DNA of 64,000 bases from contig CP136062.1 in the NCBI GenBank assembly GCA_032622095.1, positions 34,720,918 to 34,784,917 on the forward strand, in the 5' to 3' direction. Below the pieces are notes generated by a model, which saw only the letters and a list, made by a program, of their open reading frames with translations, ran no database searches and was not told the DNA's origin. A program made the translations under genes and the position numbers. This stretch comes from Siphonodentalium dalli. Taxonomy: Eukaryota > Mollusca > Scaphopoda > Gadilida > Siphonodentaliidae. Of this stretch, positions 24,243 through 35,050 are shown one piece after another (within the stretch, counting starts at the first letter, position 1; each line of letters starts with the position of its first letter).

Positions 24243-24640
24243 TCAGTGCATCATTGTTATTTTCATCAGTGATAGTAATATCAACGGGAGCTGAGACCTT
24301 AAATGTTTATACAGAGGGCAGCGCAAAAGAAATTGGCTTTCATCCTCTATTTCTTGTAGATCGCACACAGTACAAATTTTACCATTATGTACTTTCTCAT
24401 TTCGAAACTTTGTGATGTTTCTCATTTGGAAATCTGACAGTGTCTATTCTTAGCGGAAGTTTTGCGCAACGAAATTGCGCCAAGACCGATCGGTGAGATT
24501 TGTCAATGTTCATACTGCTATATTTCTCAGTTTCATAGGTTTTCTGGTATAATCGTAACTCGTAGCTTAAGGATATAGTTCAGTTTTTCTAGGCAGTTAT
24601 CTGCACGAATTTGAGTGAGTTTCAATTCTAGATCGGTAAC
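24243..24640 (-). pseudogene. LINE-D C-terminal fragment
   Basis: The minus strand reads TYETEKYSSMNIDKSHRSVL, AQFRCAKLPLRIDTVRF, then (after a stop and shift) MRNITKFRNEKVHNGKIC, TVCDLQEIEDESQFLLRCPL. The C-x2-C ... H/Q ... C finger and the preceding 'hRSVLAQFR-G-LPLRI-T-RF' pattern are typical of the C-terminus of LINE ORF2 proteins. 5'-truncated and broken. It abuts the 3' part of the Helitron. Confidence 0.7.
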
Positions 24641-24672
24641 AGTACATGTTTGTATATTTTCAAAGGTATGTA

Positions 24673-26102
24673 TCATTCCAGCTTCGGTAAGAATGTCATA
24701 GAAATATTTATATTGATCAGTCTTGCTGACAGCTTGATTTTCGAAAATGAAACTAAAATTAGTTCTTTGGATGTGTTTCTTTCTAATATGGGAGTGTGGA
24801 CGAACAGATTATGATGACTTCCAACTCTAGAACATTCTACATGTACATGCAGCTGTCCATGCGAAAAGCAAGACTCCATCAGTATTGAACCAACAACAGA
24901 TATAGTTTGTCACTGAGACTTATTAATTGACATGGCAAAACTCTGTTGAACAGGGAACTGCATTCTGTTAAACCGAAACTGTATGTCAGTTGGTATGAGC
25001 GGTATACGTGGTATAAACACATCTCCCTTACCAATGCCAGTCAGAAAAGTAGCCCCAATAACATGAGCCATTAGCTTTGTGTCCACCAGTCGTGTGCCTT
25101 TGCAAAACCGAAGCTGGTCTAAGTTGCGCAGAAGCATGATCGGTGCTCCTACAGTAACTGTCAGCCGAAGATGGTGAGGAGGAAGACCTGGTGGCTCTAA
25201 TAAATTTAGAAATTATGTGGGATAGTTGACAACCACTTATGAATCTGTAACAACGTTAACATATATGTAGGAATGGGAGCTCCCGGATATCTCAACAAAA
25301 TGTCTGTTGTTGATGCTGTTCAGTCACATTTTTTGGAGCAAGAATTGCCCGTTTGCACACCTAAGTATGGTTGTGATAGTGGTCGTGTAGACGTGTAGGC
25401 TTGGGAATACCAGTGCAATCAACCGAAGTTACAACTTTGCTCAAAACGGAAGGATCCCAATCACTATTATCATCTAAAGGCACTTTACATTCTCCAAGTT
25501 ATAGTAATGTTCGTGAGAACTGGCCAGAAAGCTGATATCCAAGGAGTTGTGCTCGCATATTTGTCGAAAGTGTTATGATACTAACATGGTGTCACAACGA
25601 AGACTTCGGGCTAGCTTGGATCTCGTTTGCTTTCTTTCCATTGGAATGATTGGTAACGTTTGCCTAATGTCACACGACAAGACGACAGTGAGTCCCCCAT
25701 CGGAGCATTTGCATTCTGCAACTATCTTAATGTTCTGTCAATTGCCTCCAAAGCTCTCTTATGTGCCATTGTGCATTCACCAATACGATCACGTGGTACG
25801 TTCTGATATCTTGTGCTAGTCCGGAAGTCTTGGAAATATTCAATGGCAGTTTAAAGGCAGAATAAGCTGTGAGACCTCCCGGAAGTAGAGTGGCAGCTAT
25901 ACCCGACACAGCAACAGCTACACCTATCTTGTTTGTCTGTTGACGAACTTCGGCAAGTAACAGGTTTGTGACGAATGTGTTTTTCAGCCCCACCAGGTGC
26001 ATAAAAGAAAAACATATTCCTCCACTATGATAATGCACTCGATCGATGATAGTGGAATATACTACTCGTTGGTCAGGTAAAAGTTTTGGTTAATTTGCAT
26101 TA
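24673..26102 (-). pseudogene. Helitron helicase, C-terminal part
   Basis: Continuation beyond LINE-E: LLPDQRVVYSTIIDRV, then a damaged Walker A (HLVGLKNTF where the family has GGxGKTF), FVTNLLLAEVRQQTNKI, GIAATLLPGGLTAYSAFKLP, RALEAIDRTL, a DFRQTLP-like block (SCDIRQTLPIIPMERKQ), [50 protein letters not shown] and, after a stop, CFSHGQLHVHVECSRVGSHH. The order and spacing match Pif1-like Helitron helicases. Several frameshifts and stops and the damaged Walker A mean it is inactive. Confidence 0.85.
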
Positions 26103-26136
26103 ATGTATATGTAGATGTAGATGTAGATGTTTATTT
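26103..26136 (-). terminator. LINE-E polyadenylation-like signal and hexamer tail
   Basis: On the minus strand AATAAA is followed by three CATCTA repeats and then the target-site duplication. This is the 3' end arrangement of CR1-type LINEs that end in short tandem repeats instead of poly(A). Confidence 0.8.
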
Positions 26137-29100
26137 GTACAATAGATAAGAATAGATAACAAAGCATTGATATATGAATTAATGGTATCGTACAGGAGCA
26201 GCATGACCTACTGGCCGTCTTCCTGCTGCCCCTCAATCAATAATACAATAAGAAAATATGATGGCATATGTAGTTTCAGGTTTGCTGGTTGGTGTTAAAT
26301 GTTAAATAATTTAACTATATTGATAATTTTAATTGAAAATGGTATAAATTGTGAACTTAAGAGTATATATCTTATATACTATTGCGTTTGATGGGCAAGT
26401 TAGAAAAGCTAAATCGGAATAACATTGTGAGGTCGCGACGGCCCTATATAATGTAGTTTTTGAAATAATCAGAGTGGACGGCGGATACCAGGCAATAAGT
26501 TAGATTTTTTATGACAGCATAATGCCGTACATAATTTGCCTTATCATATATAACATTTCAATTTAAAAATTCACGGACGCCGCCGTGTATGTCACAGGGC
26601 TGTCTGGAAGGGCGGATGTTCAGGTGATAACTCTAAGTTGTAAGTTGCTTGAGGCAAGTGATATGATTATCTATCGCAAATGTAGCATGATTTGATGTTA
26701 CATGTAGCCGAATATTTACCTATTAGTTCAGTAGATAATAATTTTTTGAATACATAATTAAACTTACAAATTTTTATTTTGGAGTTAATCGAATTCCACA
26801 CATTGGGAAAAGTATGTGTTGGTAGATTTTCTGAAAAACATGTTCTCGGTGTTTTGCTTCTTAGTTTATTCGCCTGTCTTGTATTTACACCGAGGGAGAA
26901 AGTGAAAAAATTTTCAAATGATTTTGGGAGATTTCTTTTAGACCAGTTGTACATAAAGAGCGCCGCGTGCATGGTGTAGAGATCTTTGAACATTAGAATA
27001 TTCTCTTGTTTGAAAAGGGGTTCTGTGTGGCTATTATATTTAGATTTGCATAGAATACGAATTGCTCTTTTTTGTAAGGTTGATAACACATTAGCATGAC
27101 ATGAATGTCCCCATACTGGGAGACAGTAAAGAAGATGGCTATGGACTAAAGAGTGGTATAGAATTTTTCGTGATTCTTTTGGTAAAATGTTTTTAACTTT
27201 GTTCAAGCAGTAGAGGGTGTGGTTCAGCTTCCTTTGTATCATTGATATGTGGGTTTTAAACGTTAAGTTTTCATCCATGATAATACCTAGGAATTTGATG
27301 GACTGTACTTGCATTTGATTCCCTACCCTAACTAATTCTATGCCATTCATTTTAAGTGTAAAGTTTCTCCACTTTTCTTCATTGCCTTTAGGGTGGATTA
27401 ACATGAATTTAGTTTTAGCTGTATTGATTGACAGTTTGTTACAACAACACCATTCAAATATGTGTTTTAATTCGGTAATCGATGTTTTTTTAAATTTTTT
27501 TTTATCGTAGCCAGATGAATATAGGGTGGTATCATCAGCAAATGACAGCATATTCATTTTTGTACATTGGGGCATATCGTTTACATAGAGGAGAAAAATT
27601 GTCGGACCGAGAACTGACCCCTGGGGCACGCCACACGTTATCCTTTTTAATGCGGAAGCATGTCCTTGACAGTCAACATATTGTTTTCTACCCGTTAGAT
27701 AACTTCTAAACCAGTCTTTAGTAACTCCTCGAATTCCGTAATGTTCTAGCTTTCCCAATAAAATTTCATGACTGATTGTATCAAACGCTTTCGACAAGTC
27801 TATGAAAATAGCTAATGTAGAGTCCTTAGTTGGTTTATCGTTGTTTTCTGCTACATGATCTAGAAGATGCATTAAGGGGTGTATCGTAGAGTGGTTCTTG
27901 CGGAATCCATATTGGTGTTTATGTAGAATATTGTGTTTTTGAAGGAATGAAAATAGCCTACTCTGCATAAGTTTCTCTAATAATTTCGAAAAGACGGGTA
28001 AAATGCTGATGGGCCTATAATTTGTTATTTTACTAGGAGACTCGTTTTTATGGAGTGGAATTACTTTGGATATTTTCAGCCTATCGGGGAAGATTCCTAA
28101 TTTGAATGATAGGTTGAATATGTGCGACAGTGCTCTAGAAGTTTCGGGGATGGTCTGTTTCATTAGTTTCGATGTGAGATGATCGATGTCAGCGGTTCCC
28201 TTCCCGATGACTTTATCAGAGATTTTCAGGATTTCGTTGGCGTCAGTGGGAAACAAGAAGAAATTACCAGTATTGGAATGTGTTAAGTAGTCTGCAAAAT
28301 GTTTATCTGGGTTACAGGGGACGTCGTCACTAGTCTTCTGACCAATTTTCGCGAAATATTCATTAAACGCCTGTGCTATTTTACCTGGTTCCGAAATTAA
28401 AGTGTTTTCATGTGACATATTAGATGGCATTTTAGGAGTGTTATTTGACAGTTTTAGAGCGTTTTTCAAGATGACCCATGTACGTCGCATGTCAAATTTA
28501 TTTTCCTGTAGAACATTGTTGTAATATAGTTGTTTACTCTTTCTGATTAATTGCTTGTATATTCGACAATATGTTTTGTACTTATCAACGTTGAGAATAG
28601 ACGAATTTTTTAATTTTTTTATGTATAATTTGTTCTTAACTAAAGAAGAGTTAATGAGACCTTTTGTCATCCATGGTTCTTTTTTTATATATTTTTTCGG
28701 CGGATTAGATTGAACCAATGGAAATGCTTCATTAAACGCCCATAGATAAATAGATAAAAAGTTATCGTATGCTTGGTTCGGCGATGTGCTGTCGAAGACA
28801 CATTTGAAATCTTGTTGTTTAAGTATATTTTTAAGTTTATCTGTATTATTTTGACTCATTATTCTTTTTTCTGTCGAAAGATCTACTTTTGTGTATTTAT
28901 TGTCTCGATATTCGGCATAAAATGTAGCGAAATGGTCCGACACATCGGAAAGGATGATGCCAGTGTCGACACGGGAAACGATGTTGTTGCTAAAAATATG
29001 ATCAATTAATGTCGCCGAGTGGTCAGTTATTCGCGTAGGACGTGTAATTACAGGTAAGAAGCCATTTCCAAACATCATTTCGACGAAGTTATTTGTTTTT

Positions 29101-29785
29101 GTATGTGAATGGAAGTTAAGCAAGTCAATATTGAAATCCCCTATGAGATATGCTTTCGTCCCTGCGTCGTTTAAATGTTGTACGACGTTTGTTATTTTAG
29201 TTATAAAAGTATCTAGATCTGACAAGGGGGCTGTATTTGGTCTATATATAGACCCTACTACATATGAGGAGTGTCCAGAGTCTATTTCGATGAATAGCGT
29301 TTCAATGACATGAGGAATAAATATGGTCAGATCCTCACGAATTTTAAAAGATAGAGTTTCTTTTATGAACATCCCAACACCACCATGTCCGTCGTCGCCA
29401 TCGGGTCGGGACTTAAATTGAAATTGATGATAACCAGGGAGATAATACTCTTCTCGAATCTTGAATATTTCTGACAAAGCCAGAATATCAATAGAGTGGT
29501 TAGAGTTTGTAATATCTGATAACATATTTTTAAATGAATCCCAGTTAGCGTTCAGGCTTCTGCAATTTAGACCGAGAATTGAAAATTCGGATTTGGAAAT
29601 ATTTATATTTTCGTTCAGCTGCGAAGGTGACAAATAGTTACATGAGTGATTTGAGAAATTATATGGCGAGTATGTGTTCCCATCATCATCGTCAGGAGGA
29701 CCATTTAACAAAGTTTTAAGATTTAAGGAGTTACTTCCCTGAACATCGCCCAATGCAAAATTATCCGTTGTCATGGTTAGTTCTG
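26111..29785 (-). mobile_element. LINE-E, CR1-like LINE with 8-bp target-site duplication
   Basis: Minus-strand LINE whose edges are defined by ATGTATAT at 26103-26110 and 29786-29793 (ATATACAT on the element strand). Removing the element and one copy of this word rejoins the Helitron helicase. The 3' end has AATAAA (26130-26135, complement), then three ATCTAC-type hexamers. The 5' end lies only 11 bp before the ORF2 ATG, so the copy is probably 5'-truncated and lacks ORF1. Its ORF is uninterrupted, so this looks like the youngest insertion in the window. Confidence 0.9.
26667..29774 (-). CDS. LINE-E ORF2: endonuclease-reverse transcriptase (intact ORF)
   Basis: A 1035-codon uninterrupted frame starting at the ATG at 29774 (MTTDNFALGD). 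The APE-type endonuclease occupies about residues 60-290: ILGLNCRSLNANW, LALSEIF (catalytic Glu), GGVGMFIKE, VVGSIYRPN, YLIGDFNIDLL, TLIDHIFSN and LSDVSDHFATF. The reverse transcriptase follows: SKVIPLHKNESPSKI, NYRPISILPVFSKLLEKLM, HQYGFRKNHSTI, AIFIDLSKAFDTISHEILL, GVPQGSVLGPTIFLLYVND and MLSFADDTTLY. The C-terminus ends in a small Cys motif (CNIKSCYIC). All key residues I can check are present. It nicks target DNA and copies element RNA. The same frame runs upstream into Helitron sequence to 30152 by chance (GTG, no ATG). Activity is not shown; the copy seems to lack ORF1. Confidence 0.9.
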   Translation of the reverse strand: MTTDNFALGDVQGSNSLNLKTLLNGPPDDDDGNTYSPYNFSNHSCNYLSPSQLNENINISKSEFSILGLNCRSLNANWDSFKNMLSDITNSNHSIDILALSEIFKIREEYYLPGYHQFQFKSRPDGDDGHGGVGMFIKETLSFKIREDLTIFIPHVIETLFIEIDSGHSSYVVGSIYRPNTAPLSDLDTFITKITNVVQHLNDAGTKAYLIGDFNIDLLNFHSHTKTNNFVEMMFGNGFLPVITRPTRITDHSATLIDHIFSNNIVSRVDTGIILSDVSDHFATFYAEYRDNKYTKVDLSTEKRIMSQNNTDKLKNILKQQDFKCVFDSTSPNQAYDNFLSIYLWAFNEAFPLVQSNPPKKYIKKEPWMTKGLINSSLVKNKLYIKKLKNSSILNVDKYKTYCRIYKQLIRKSKQLYYNNVLQENKFDMRRTWVILKNALKLSNNTPKMPSNMSHENTLISEPGKIAQAFNEYFAKIGQKTSDDVPCNPDKHFADYLTHSNTGNFFLFPTDANEILKISDKVIGKGTADIDHLTSKLMKQTIPETSRALSHIFNLSFKLGIFPDRLKISKVIPLHKNESPSKITNYRPISILPVFSKLLEKLMQSRLFSFLQKHNILHKHQYGFRKNHSTIHPLMHLLDHVAENNDKPTKDSTLAIFIDLSKAFDTISHEILLGKLEHYGIRGVTKDWFRSYLTGRKQYVDCQGHASALKRITCGVPQGSVLGPTIFLLYVNDMPQCTKMNMLSFADDTTLYSSGYDKKKFKKTSITELKHIFEWCCCNKLSINTAKTKFMLIHPKGNEEKWRNFTLKMNGIELVRVGNQMQVQSIKFLGIIMDENLTFKTHISMIQRKLNHTLYCLNKVKNILPKESRKILYHSLVHSHLLYCLPVWGHSCHANVLSTLQKRAIRILCKSKYNSHTEPLFKQENILMFKDLYTMHAALFMYNWSKRNLPKSFENFFTFSLGVNTRQANKLRSKTPRTCFSENLPTHTFPNVWNSINSKIKICKFNYVFKKLLSTELIGKYSATCNIKSCYICDR

Positions 29786-30859
29786 ATGTATATCGTAGGA
29801 GGTCTCCCTTAATACCTCGTTGGCAGGTCTCATCCCATAGAAATAACCTGTATTCGATGTCAATTAAATCAACATTGTAGATTCCATCACTGTAGGCAAT
29901 TTCCATTACCGGGTATCTTATTTGAGCCTGGTGTTTAAAATCTTCAGAAAAATAATCCCGGTATTTCCACCATTGTACTAATGGATCAGAAACTTCACAT
30001 GTTTTGATGATAGTGGCAAAGACAATTATGAGACTTGCTGCTGTGTGTGATGCCGACGCTTCCATTAAAGTGGCATCCCAATTGGTGTCGCATTCGAGCA
30101 GTTCGCGCTTAAGGCATGCTTCTCGGTAAGTAGCGCATACATTGCCATCCACAGTCCTGATATATGCCTACGAAATGTACACATTGGCTTCATTTAGAAG
30201 TAGTCTTAACAAGAACCATGCATGTTGGTTGGGATGGACGGTGTATACTCTCCGTATAGCAGTGTCAAGTCTAATGTTAGCATGACAATATCACCTCGAT
30301 TTCTTCGATTCCAACAGTTCTTGCGTCACGTGTAGTAGAATTGTATAAATCGTCTTGACACAGTTTAAATAAAGCCGTCACTGTAGTACATGCGCTGCTA
30401 TTGCTCGAGTTGTAGCATTCCAAGCGGTAAAATAAACCCGCTGATAATTTTCCAAATGGACGTCAAGTCGTTCGTGGGTTGGAAATCCAAATATCATCCA
30501 GAAAGCTTCATTGCTGCTTATATATCGACCCATCTGATACTGGTAACATCATCGCAGACATCTTGCTGAAGTTTATACATAGCAGCAGCTGATCATTTGT
30601 TGACGTACTTGCACACATATTTGATTGACTGAACATAGTTGCAAAATTGTACGTTAATATGAGCGTTAAATGTCTTAGTCAGCAAAGGGCAGCGTGGTGC
30701 TGTCCATCTGTTGTCTGTGTCGTGATGTCTAGCCATTGCGTTTAACCCACCATCTTCATGTCTTCATCTTCTGTAAGAAGGATACGCATCCTTGGCTGTT
30801 TTAGTTTCCCGAATAAATGGTTTGTGGTACCACTTGGTGCATTTGTTGTCTTTCATGCA

Positions 30860-30890
30860 CGGAGTGTTGTGGCTATAAATGTTATAAATA
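30860..30890 (-). other. Deletion scar removing the Helitron HUH nickase motif
   Basis: On the minus strand GRPGLFITF is followed almost at once by (frame-shifted) PCMKDNKCTKW. In intact Helitron Rep proteins these two blocks are separated by well over 100 residues containing CNPKWPEI and the HUH motif. The catalytic His-His pair has therefore been lost in this copy. Confidence 0.75.
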
Positions 30891-31962
30891 GACCAGGTCG
30901 GCCGTAATGGCGCACATAAGTCATGGCATCTTGCGTCCGTTCGTGCATGTAACGTGGGCTGCCTGTAAAACCTGAGGGAATGGTACAGATTTGGCCAAGC
31001 TCTCCTCCCGTAACATCATTATTGATGACATATCAAGTGTATACACGAATCAAACTGAATTTCTTCTTGGTGGGTCCTAATATAACAGCCTCTCTCACAT
31101 ATCCATGGCGAATTTATGGAAAAGATTGTGGCTTCCTATAGAATTCCTAATTGATCCAAACCGTCCTCCCCATTCACAAACACCAAAGGGCACTGAAGGG
31201 CATCATGTGATCTGTGTGTTTCGCTGATGCGTCTGAGATTAGTATCTCTGTATTTTAAGACAATGTCCCTGTTTCCATATTGCTCATCAGTCATGACCGC
31301 AGCTACCCCGTTGCATTCCGTTGCGTTAAATCGGCGTGCATGCTCTCCAGATGGTCACTTGTCAGGATCAATGATGACATCACATTTTTGTGTAGGTGCA
31401 CACTCCAGCGCGTACTTAAAACTTTGAACGTAGCTATATGTTAAATGTAGCATCTCCTGCAACTTCACAATTATATGACATCGCGTTCCTTGGTGTCCGT
31501 TGTATCTACTCTGCGCTTGGCTCTGAAAATCTCCCACATCAGTAAAATTGCATTTATCTGGATTCTTCGAGAGGCAGGGGCTGGAGATATCGATTATGTG
31601 GTACACCTGCCCTGTGACTTTGAATGTAGGCACAAACCCTGATATTGGCTCCAAACTAAATGCGCTGTTATACATTTGAATGTTCTGCGGAAATGGTTCG
31701 AGTGGGTGTGGCCGACAAGAAGACCGCTCAAAGCTCCGATGGGTCTGGAATAATTACCGTTAGAGCAACATAATCCCGGTGGCTCCTTATCCCACTTCAT
31801 GGCTTCACAATATGTACATGGTTTAGAAATAGAGGCGCAATGTTTCAATGGATGTCATGGTTAAGGTCATAATTGAAATCACATTGATGCCACCGTTGTG
31901 CCATATACTGTTGTGACATTCCTGCTGCACGACTGTCTGCTGTCTAATCTGTCTCGCAACAC

Positions 31963-32520
31963 GTCGTTTTGGATTTGTCTGGTGACTAGTATGTCTATGT
32001 TGTGATGTTTCGGCCTGTATGCCGTTCTGCGTCTGCCTGATGTCGAGTATGTCTATGTTGTGATGTTTCGGCTTGTTGTGCTGTATGTCGTTTTGGAATT
32101 GTCTGATGACTAGTCTGATTATGTTGTGTTGTTTCGGCTTGTTGTGCTGTATGTAGCTTTGGAATTGTCTGATGACTAGTCTGATTATGTTGTGTTGTTT
32201 CGGCTTGTTGTGCTGAATGTAGCTTTGGAATTGTCTGATGACTAGTCTGATTATGTTGTGTTGTTTCGGCTTGTTGTGCTGTATGTAGCTTTGGAATTGT
32301 CTGATGACTAGTCTGATTATGTTGTGTTGTTTCGGCTTGTTGTGCTGTATGTAGCTTTGGAATTGTCTGATGACTAGTTTGATTATGTTGTGTTGTTTCG
32401 GCTTGTTGTGTTGTACGTCGTTTTGGATTAGTCTGGTGACTAGTCTGATTATGTTTTGGTTTGTGTTATACGTCGTTTTGGATTAGTCTGATGACTAGTC
32501 CGATTATGTTGTGATGTTTC
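31963..32520 (-). repeat. 66-bp in-frame minisatellite in the Helitron N-terminal region
   Basis: Units of 66 bp (starts of TTGGAATT at 32093, 32159, 32225 and 32291, with more diverged units on both sides). In the Helitron frame each encodes 22 residues: QAETTQHNQTSH then QTIPKLHTAQ. The central units are nearly identical. Intact Helitrons carry related short Q/R/S/T-rich repeats (QSETSQQRQTRQQ-like) here, so this is an expansion of an existing coding repeat. Confidence 0.9.
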
Positions 32521-32947
32521 TGCTTGTCGCTACCATGTATGTGGTTATGCGTCTGTCTGCTGTCTAGTCTGTAACTGCTGTGATGTCTCCGATTGCCGTG
32601 ATGAATCGTGTCTAGCTGCATCTGATTGTTGTCTCTGAGTGCGCTGTTATTCTGTCTCAGATGTCCTAGGTGCCCTTTCCCGGCGAGTATTAAGCAACGG
32701 TCCAAGCATATTTCGTTTATTGTGTGGCATCTTGATTGAAATGCAATTTCTCTGTTTGATTCTGAAATTATCAGCAAAATGCTAGTTATACATATGGAGG
32801 TATTCATCGAATATTTTAAACAAATAGTCCACGTCTCTTTGTCCAACCTGCTAAGAGAATGCATCTATCACCAGAAGCGAATGTTCAGACCATTTGGCCA
32901 CTTTAAACTGCGCTAGACCACGATATACACAATGTTTATTCGTTTCG

Positions 32948-35018
32948 GTTCTGTTGAGTGGGCGTTGAGAGTTATAATGCTAAGTTCTGTGGAGTGGGCG
33001 TTGAGAGTTATAATGCATCAGTTCTGTGGAGTGGGCGTTGAGAGTTATAATGCATCAGTTCTGTGGAGTGGGCGGTGAGAGTTATAATGCATCAGTTCGG
33101 TGGAGTGGACGATGAGAGTTATAATGCATCAGTTATGTGGAGTGGGCGATGAGAGTTATAATGCATCAGTTCGGTGGAGTGGGCGATGAGAGTTATAATG
33201 CATCAGTTCGGTGGAGTGGGCGATGAGAGTTATAATGCATCAGTTATGTGGAGTGGGCGATGAGCGTTATAATGCATCAGTTCGGTGGAGTGGGCGATGA
33301 GAGTTATAATGCATCAGTTATGTGGAGTGGGCGATGAGAGTTATAATGCATCAGTTCTGTGGAGTGGGCGATGAGAGTTATAATGCATCAGTTATGTGGA
33401 GTGGGCGATGAGAGTTATAATGCATCAGTTCTGTGGAGTGGGCGATGAGAGTTATAATGCATCAGTTCTTTGGAGTGGGCGATGAGAGTTATAATGCATC
33501 AGTTATGTGGAGTGGGCGATGAGAGTTATATTGCATCAGTTCTGTGGAGTGGGCGATGAGCTTTATAATGCATCAGTTCTGTGGAGTGGGCGATGAGAGT
33601 TATAATGCATCAGTTATGTGGAGTGGGCGATGAAAGTTATAATGCATCAGTTTTCTGGAGTGGGCGATGAGAGTTATAATGCATCAGTTCGGTGGAGTGG
33701 GCGATGAGAGTTATAATGCATCAGTTCTGTGGAGTGGGCGATGAGAGTTATAATGCATCAGTTCTGTGGAGTGGGCGATGAGCTTTATAATGCATCAGTT
33801 CTGTGGAGTGGGCGATGAGAGTTATAATGCATCAGTTATGTGGAGTGGGCGATGAGAGTTATAATGCATCAGTTATGTGGAGTGGGCGATGAGAGTTATA
33901 ATGCATCAGTTTTCTGGAGTGGGCGATGAGAGTTATAATGCATCAGTTCGGTGGAGTGGGCGATGAGAGTTATAATGCATCAGTTCTGTGGAGTGGGCGA
34001 TGAGAGTTATAATGCATCAGTTCTGTGGAGTGGGTGATGAGAGTTATAATGCATCAGTTTTGTGGAGTGGGCGATGAAAGTTATAATGCATCAGTTCGGT
34101 GGAGTGGGCGATGAGAGTTATAATGCATCAGTTCGGTGGAGTGGGCGATGAGAGTTATAATGCATCAGTTCGGTGGAGTGGGCGATGAGAGTTATAATGC
34201 ATCAGTTTTGTGGAGTGGGCGATGAAAGTTATAATGCATCAGTTCGGTGGAGTGGGCGATGAGAGTTATAATGCATCAGTTCGGTGGAGTGGGCGATGAA
34301 AGTTATAATGCATCAGTTCGGTGGAGTGGGCGATGAGAGTTATAATGCATCAGTACGGTGGAGTGGGCGATGAGAGTTATAATGCATCAGTTCGGTGGAG
34401 TGGGTGATGAGAGTTATAATGCATCAGTTCGGTGGAGTGGGCGATGAGAGTTATAATGCATCAGTTCTGTGGAGTGGGCGATGAGAGTTATAATGCATCA
34501 GTTCTGTGGAGTGGGCGATGAGAGTTATAATGCATCAGTTCTGTGGAGTGGGCGATGAGAGTTATAAGGCATCAGTTATGTGGAGTGGGCGATGAGAGTT
34601 ATATTGCATCAGTTCTGTGGAGTGGGCGATGAGCTTTATAATGCATCAGTTCTGTGGAGTGGGCGATGATAGTTATAATGCATCAGTTCTGTGGAGTGGG
34701 CGATGAGCTTTATAATGCATCAGTTCTGTGGAGTGGGCGATGAGAGTTATAATGCATCAGTTATGTGGAGTGGGCAATGAGAGTTATAATGCATCAGTTC
34801 TGTGGAGTGGGCGATGAGCTTTATAATGCATCAGTTCTGTGGAGTGGGCAATGAGAGTTATAATGCATCAGTTCTGTGGAGTGGGCGATGATAGTTATAA
34901 TGCATCAGTTCTGTGGAGTGGGCGATGAGAGTTATAATGCATCAGTTCTGTGGAGTGGGCGATGAGAGTTATAATGCATCAGTTCTGTGGAGTGGGCGAT
35001 GAGAGTTATAATGCATCA
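32948..35018 (+). repeat. 37-bp satellite array, about 56 units
   Basis: The head-to-tail unit opens with GTTCTGTGGAGTGGGCGATG and continues AGAGTTATAATGCATCA. Variants cluster at bases 4-6 (CTG, ATG, CGG, TTC) and at AGAGTT versus AGCTTT or AAAGTT. The order of variants repeats (for example TTTTCTGG units at about 33648 and 33908, seven units apart), indicating higher-order units. Early units have GGGCGTTGAG instead of GGGCGATGAG. The array begins about 220 bp beyond the Helitron start codon. Confidence 0.98.
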
Positions 35019-35050
35019 GCTAATTATTGACCAGCGTCTGTAACGCTAAT

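Larger units (their letters stand above)
24673..32730 (-). mobile_element. Fossil Helitron, interrupted by LINE-E
   Basis: Rolling-circle (Helitron) transposon on the minus strand. It retains the N-terminal region, Rep remnants and Pif1-type helicase in the expected order, with many frameshifts and stops. LINE-E (26111-29785) splits the helicase. The terminal 5' TC and 3' hairpin-CTRR could not be assigned with confidence, so the limits given are those of recognisable coding sequence. Confidence 0.85.
29794..32730 (-). pseudogene. Helitron Rep-helicase, N-terminal part
   Basis: The start is the ATG at 32730 (MPHNKRNMLGPLLNTRRERA), then a Gln/Arg-rich stretch (QRQQSDAARHDSSRQSETSQ) with a TAA inside it. 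A 22-residue tandem repeat region follows, then a Cys finger (CTYCEAMKWDKEPPGLCC, ~31800) and Rep blocks: QVYHIIDIS, EHARRFNATECNGVAAVMTD, SETHRSHDALQCPLVFVNGE, IPSGFTGSPRYMHERTQDAM, TYVRHYGRPGLFITF. The HUH nickase segment that should follow is missing (see 30870). The chain resumes at PCMKDNKCTKWYHKPF, FNAHINVQFCNYVQSIKYVC and SSNEAFWMIFGFPTHERL. The helicase N-terminus (YREACLKRELLECDTNWDAT, YRDYFSEDF, EVLRETSYDIH) then stops at the LINE-E target site. Non-functional. Confidence 0.85.

Noticed and set aside
29775-30152. In-frame fusion protein of Helitron helicase and LINE-E ORF2
   Set aside because: The upstream extension begins with GTG, not ATG. It shifts out of the true Helitron frame before the junction and crosses the LINE-E target-site duplication, so it is a chance read-through.
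32948-35018. CRISPR-like regular direct repeats
   Set aside because: The units are head to tail with no unique spacers, and the surrounding DNA is eukaryotic. It is a satellite.
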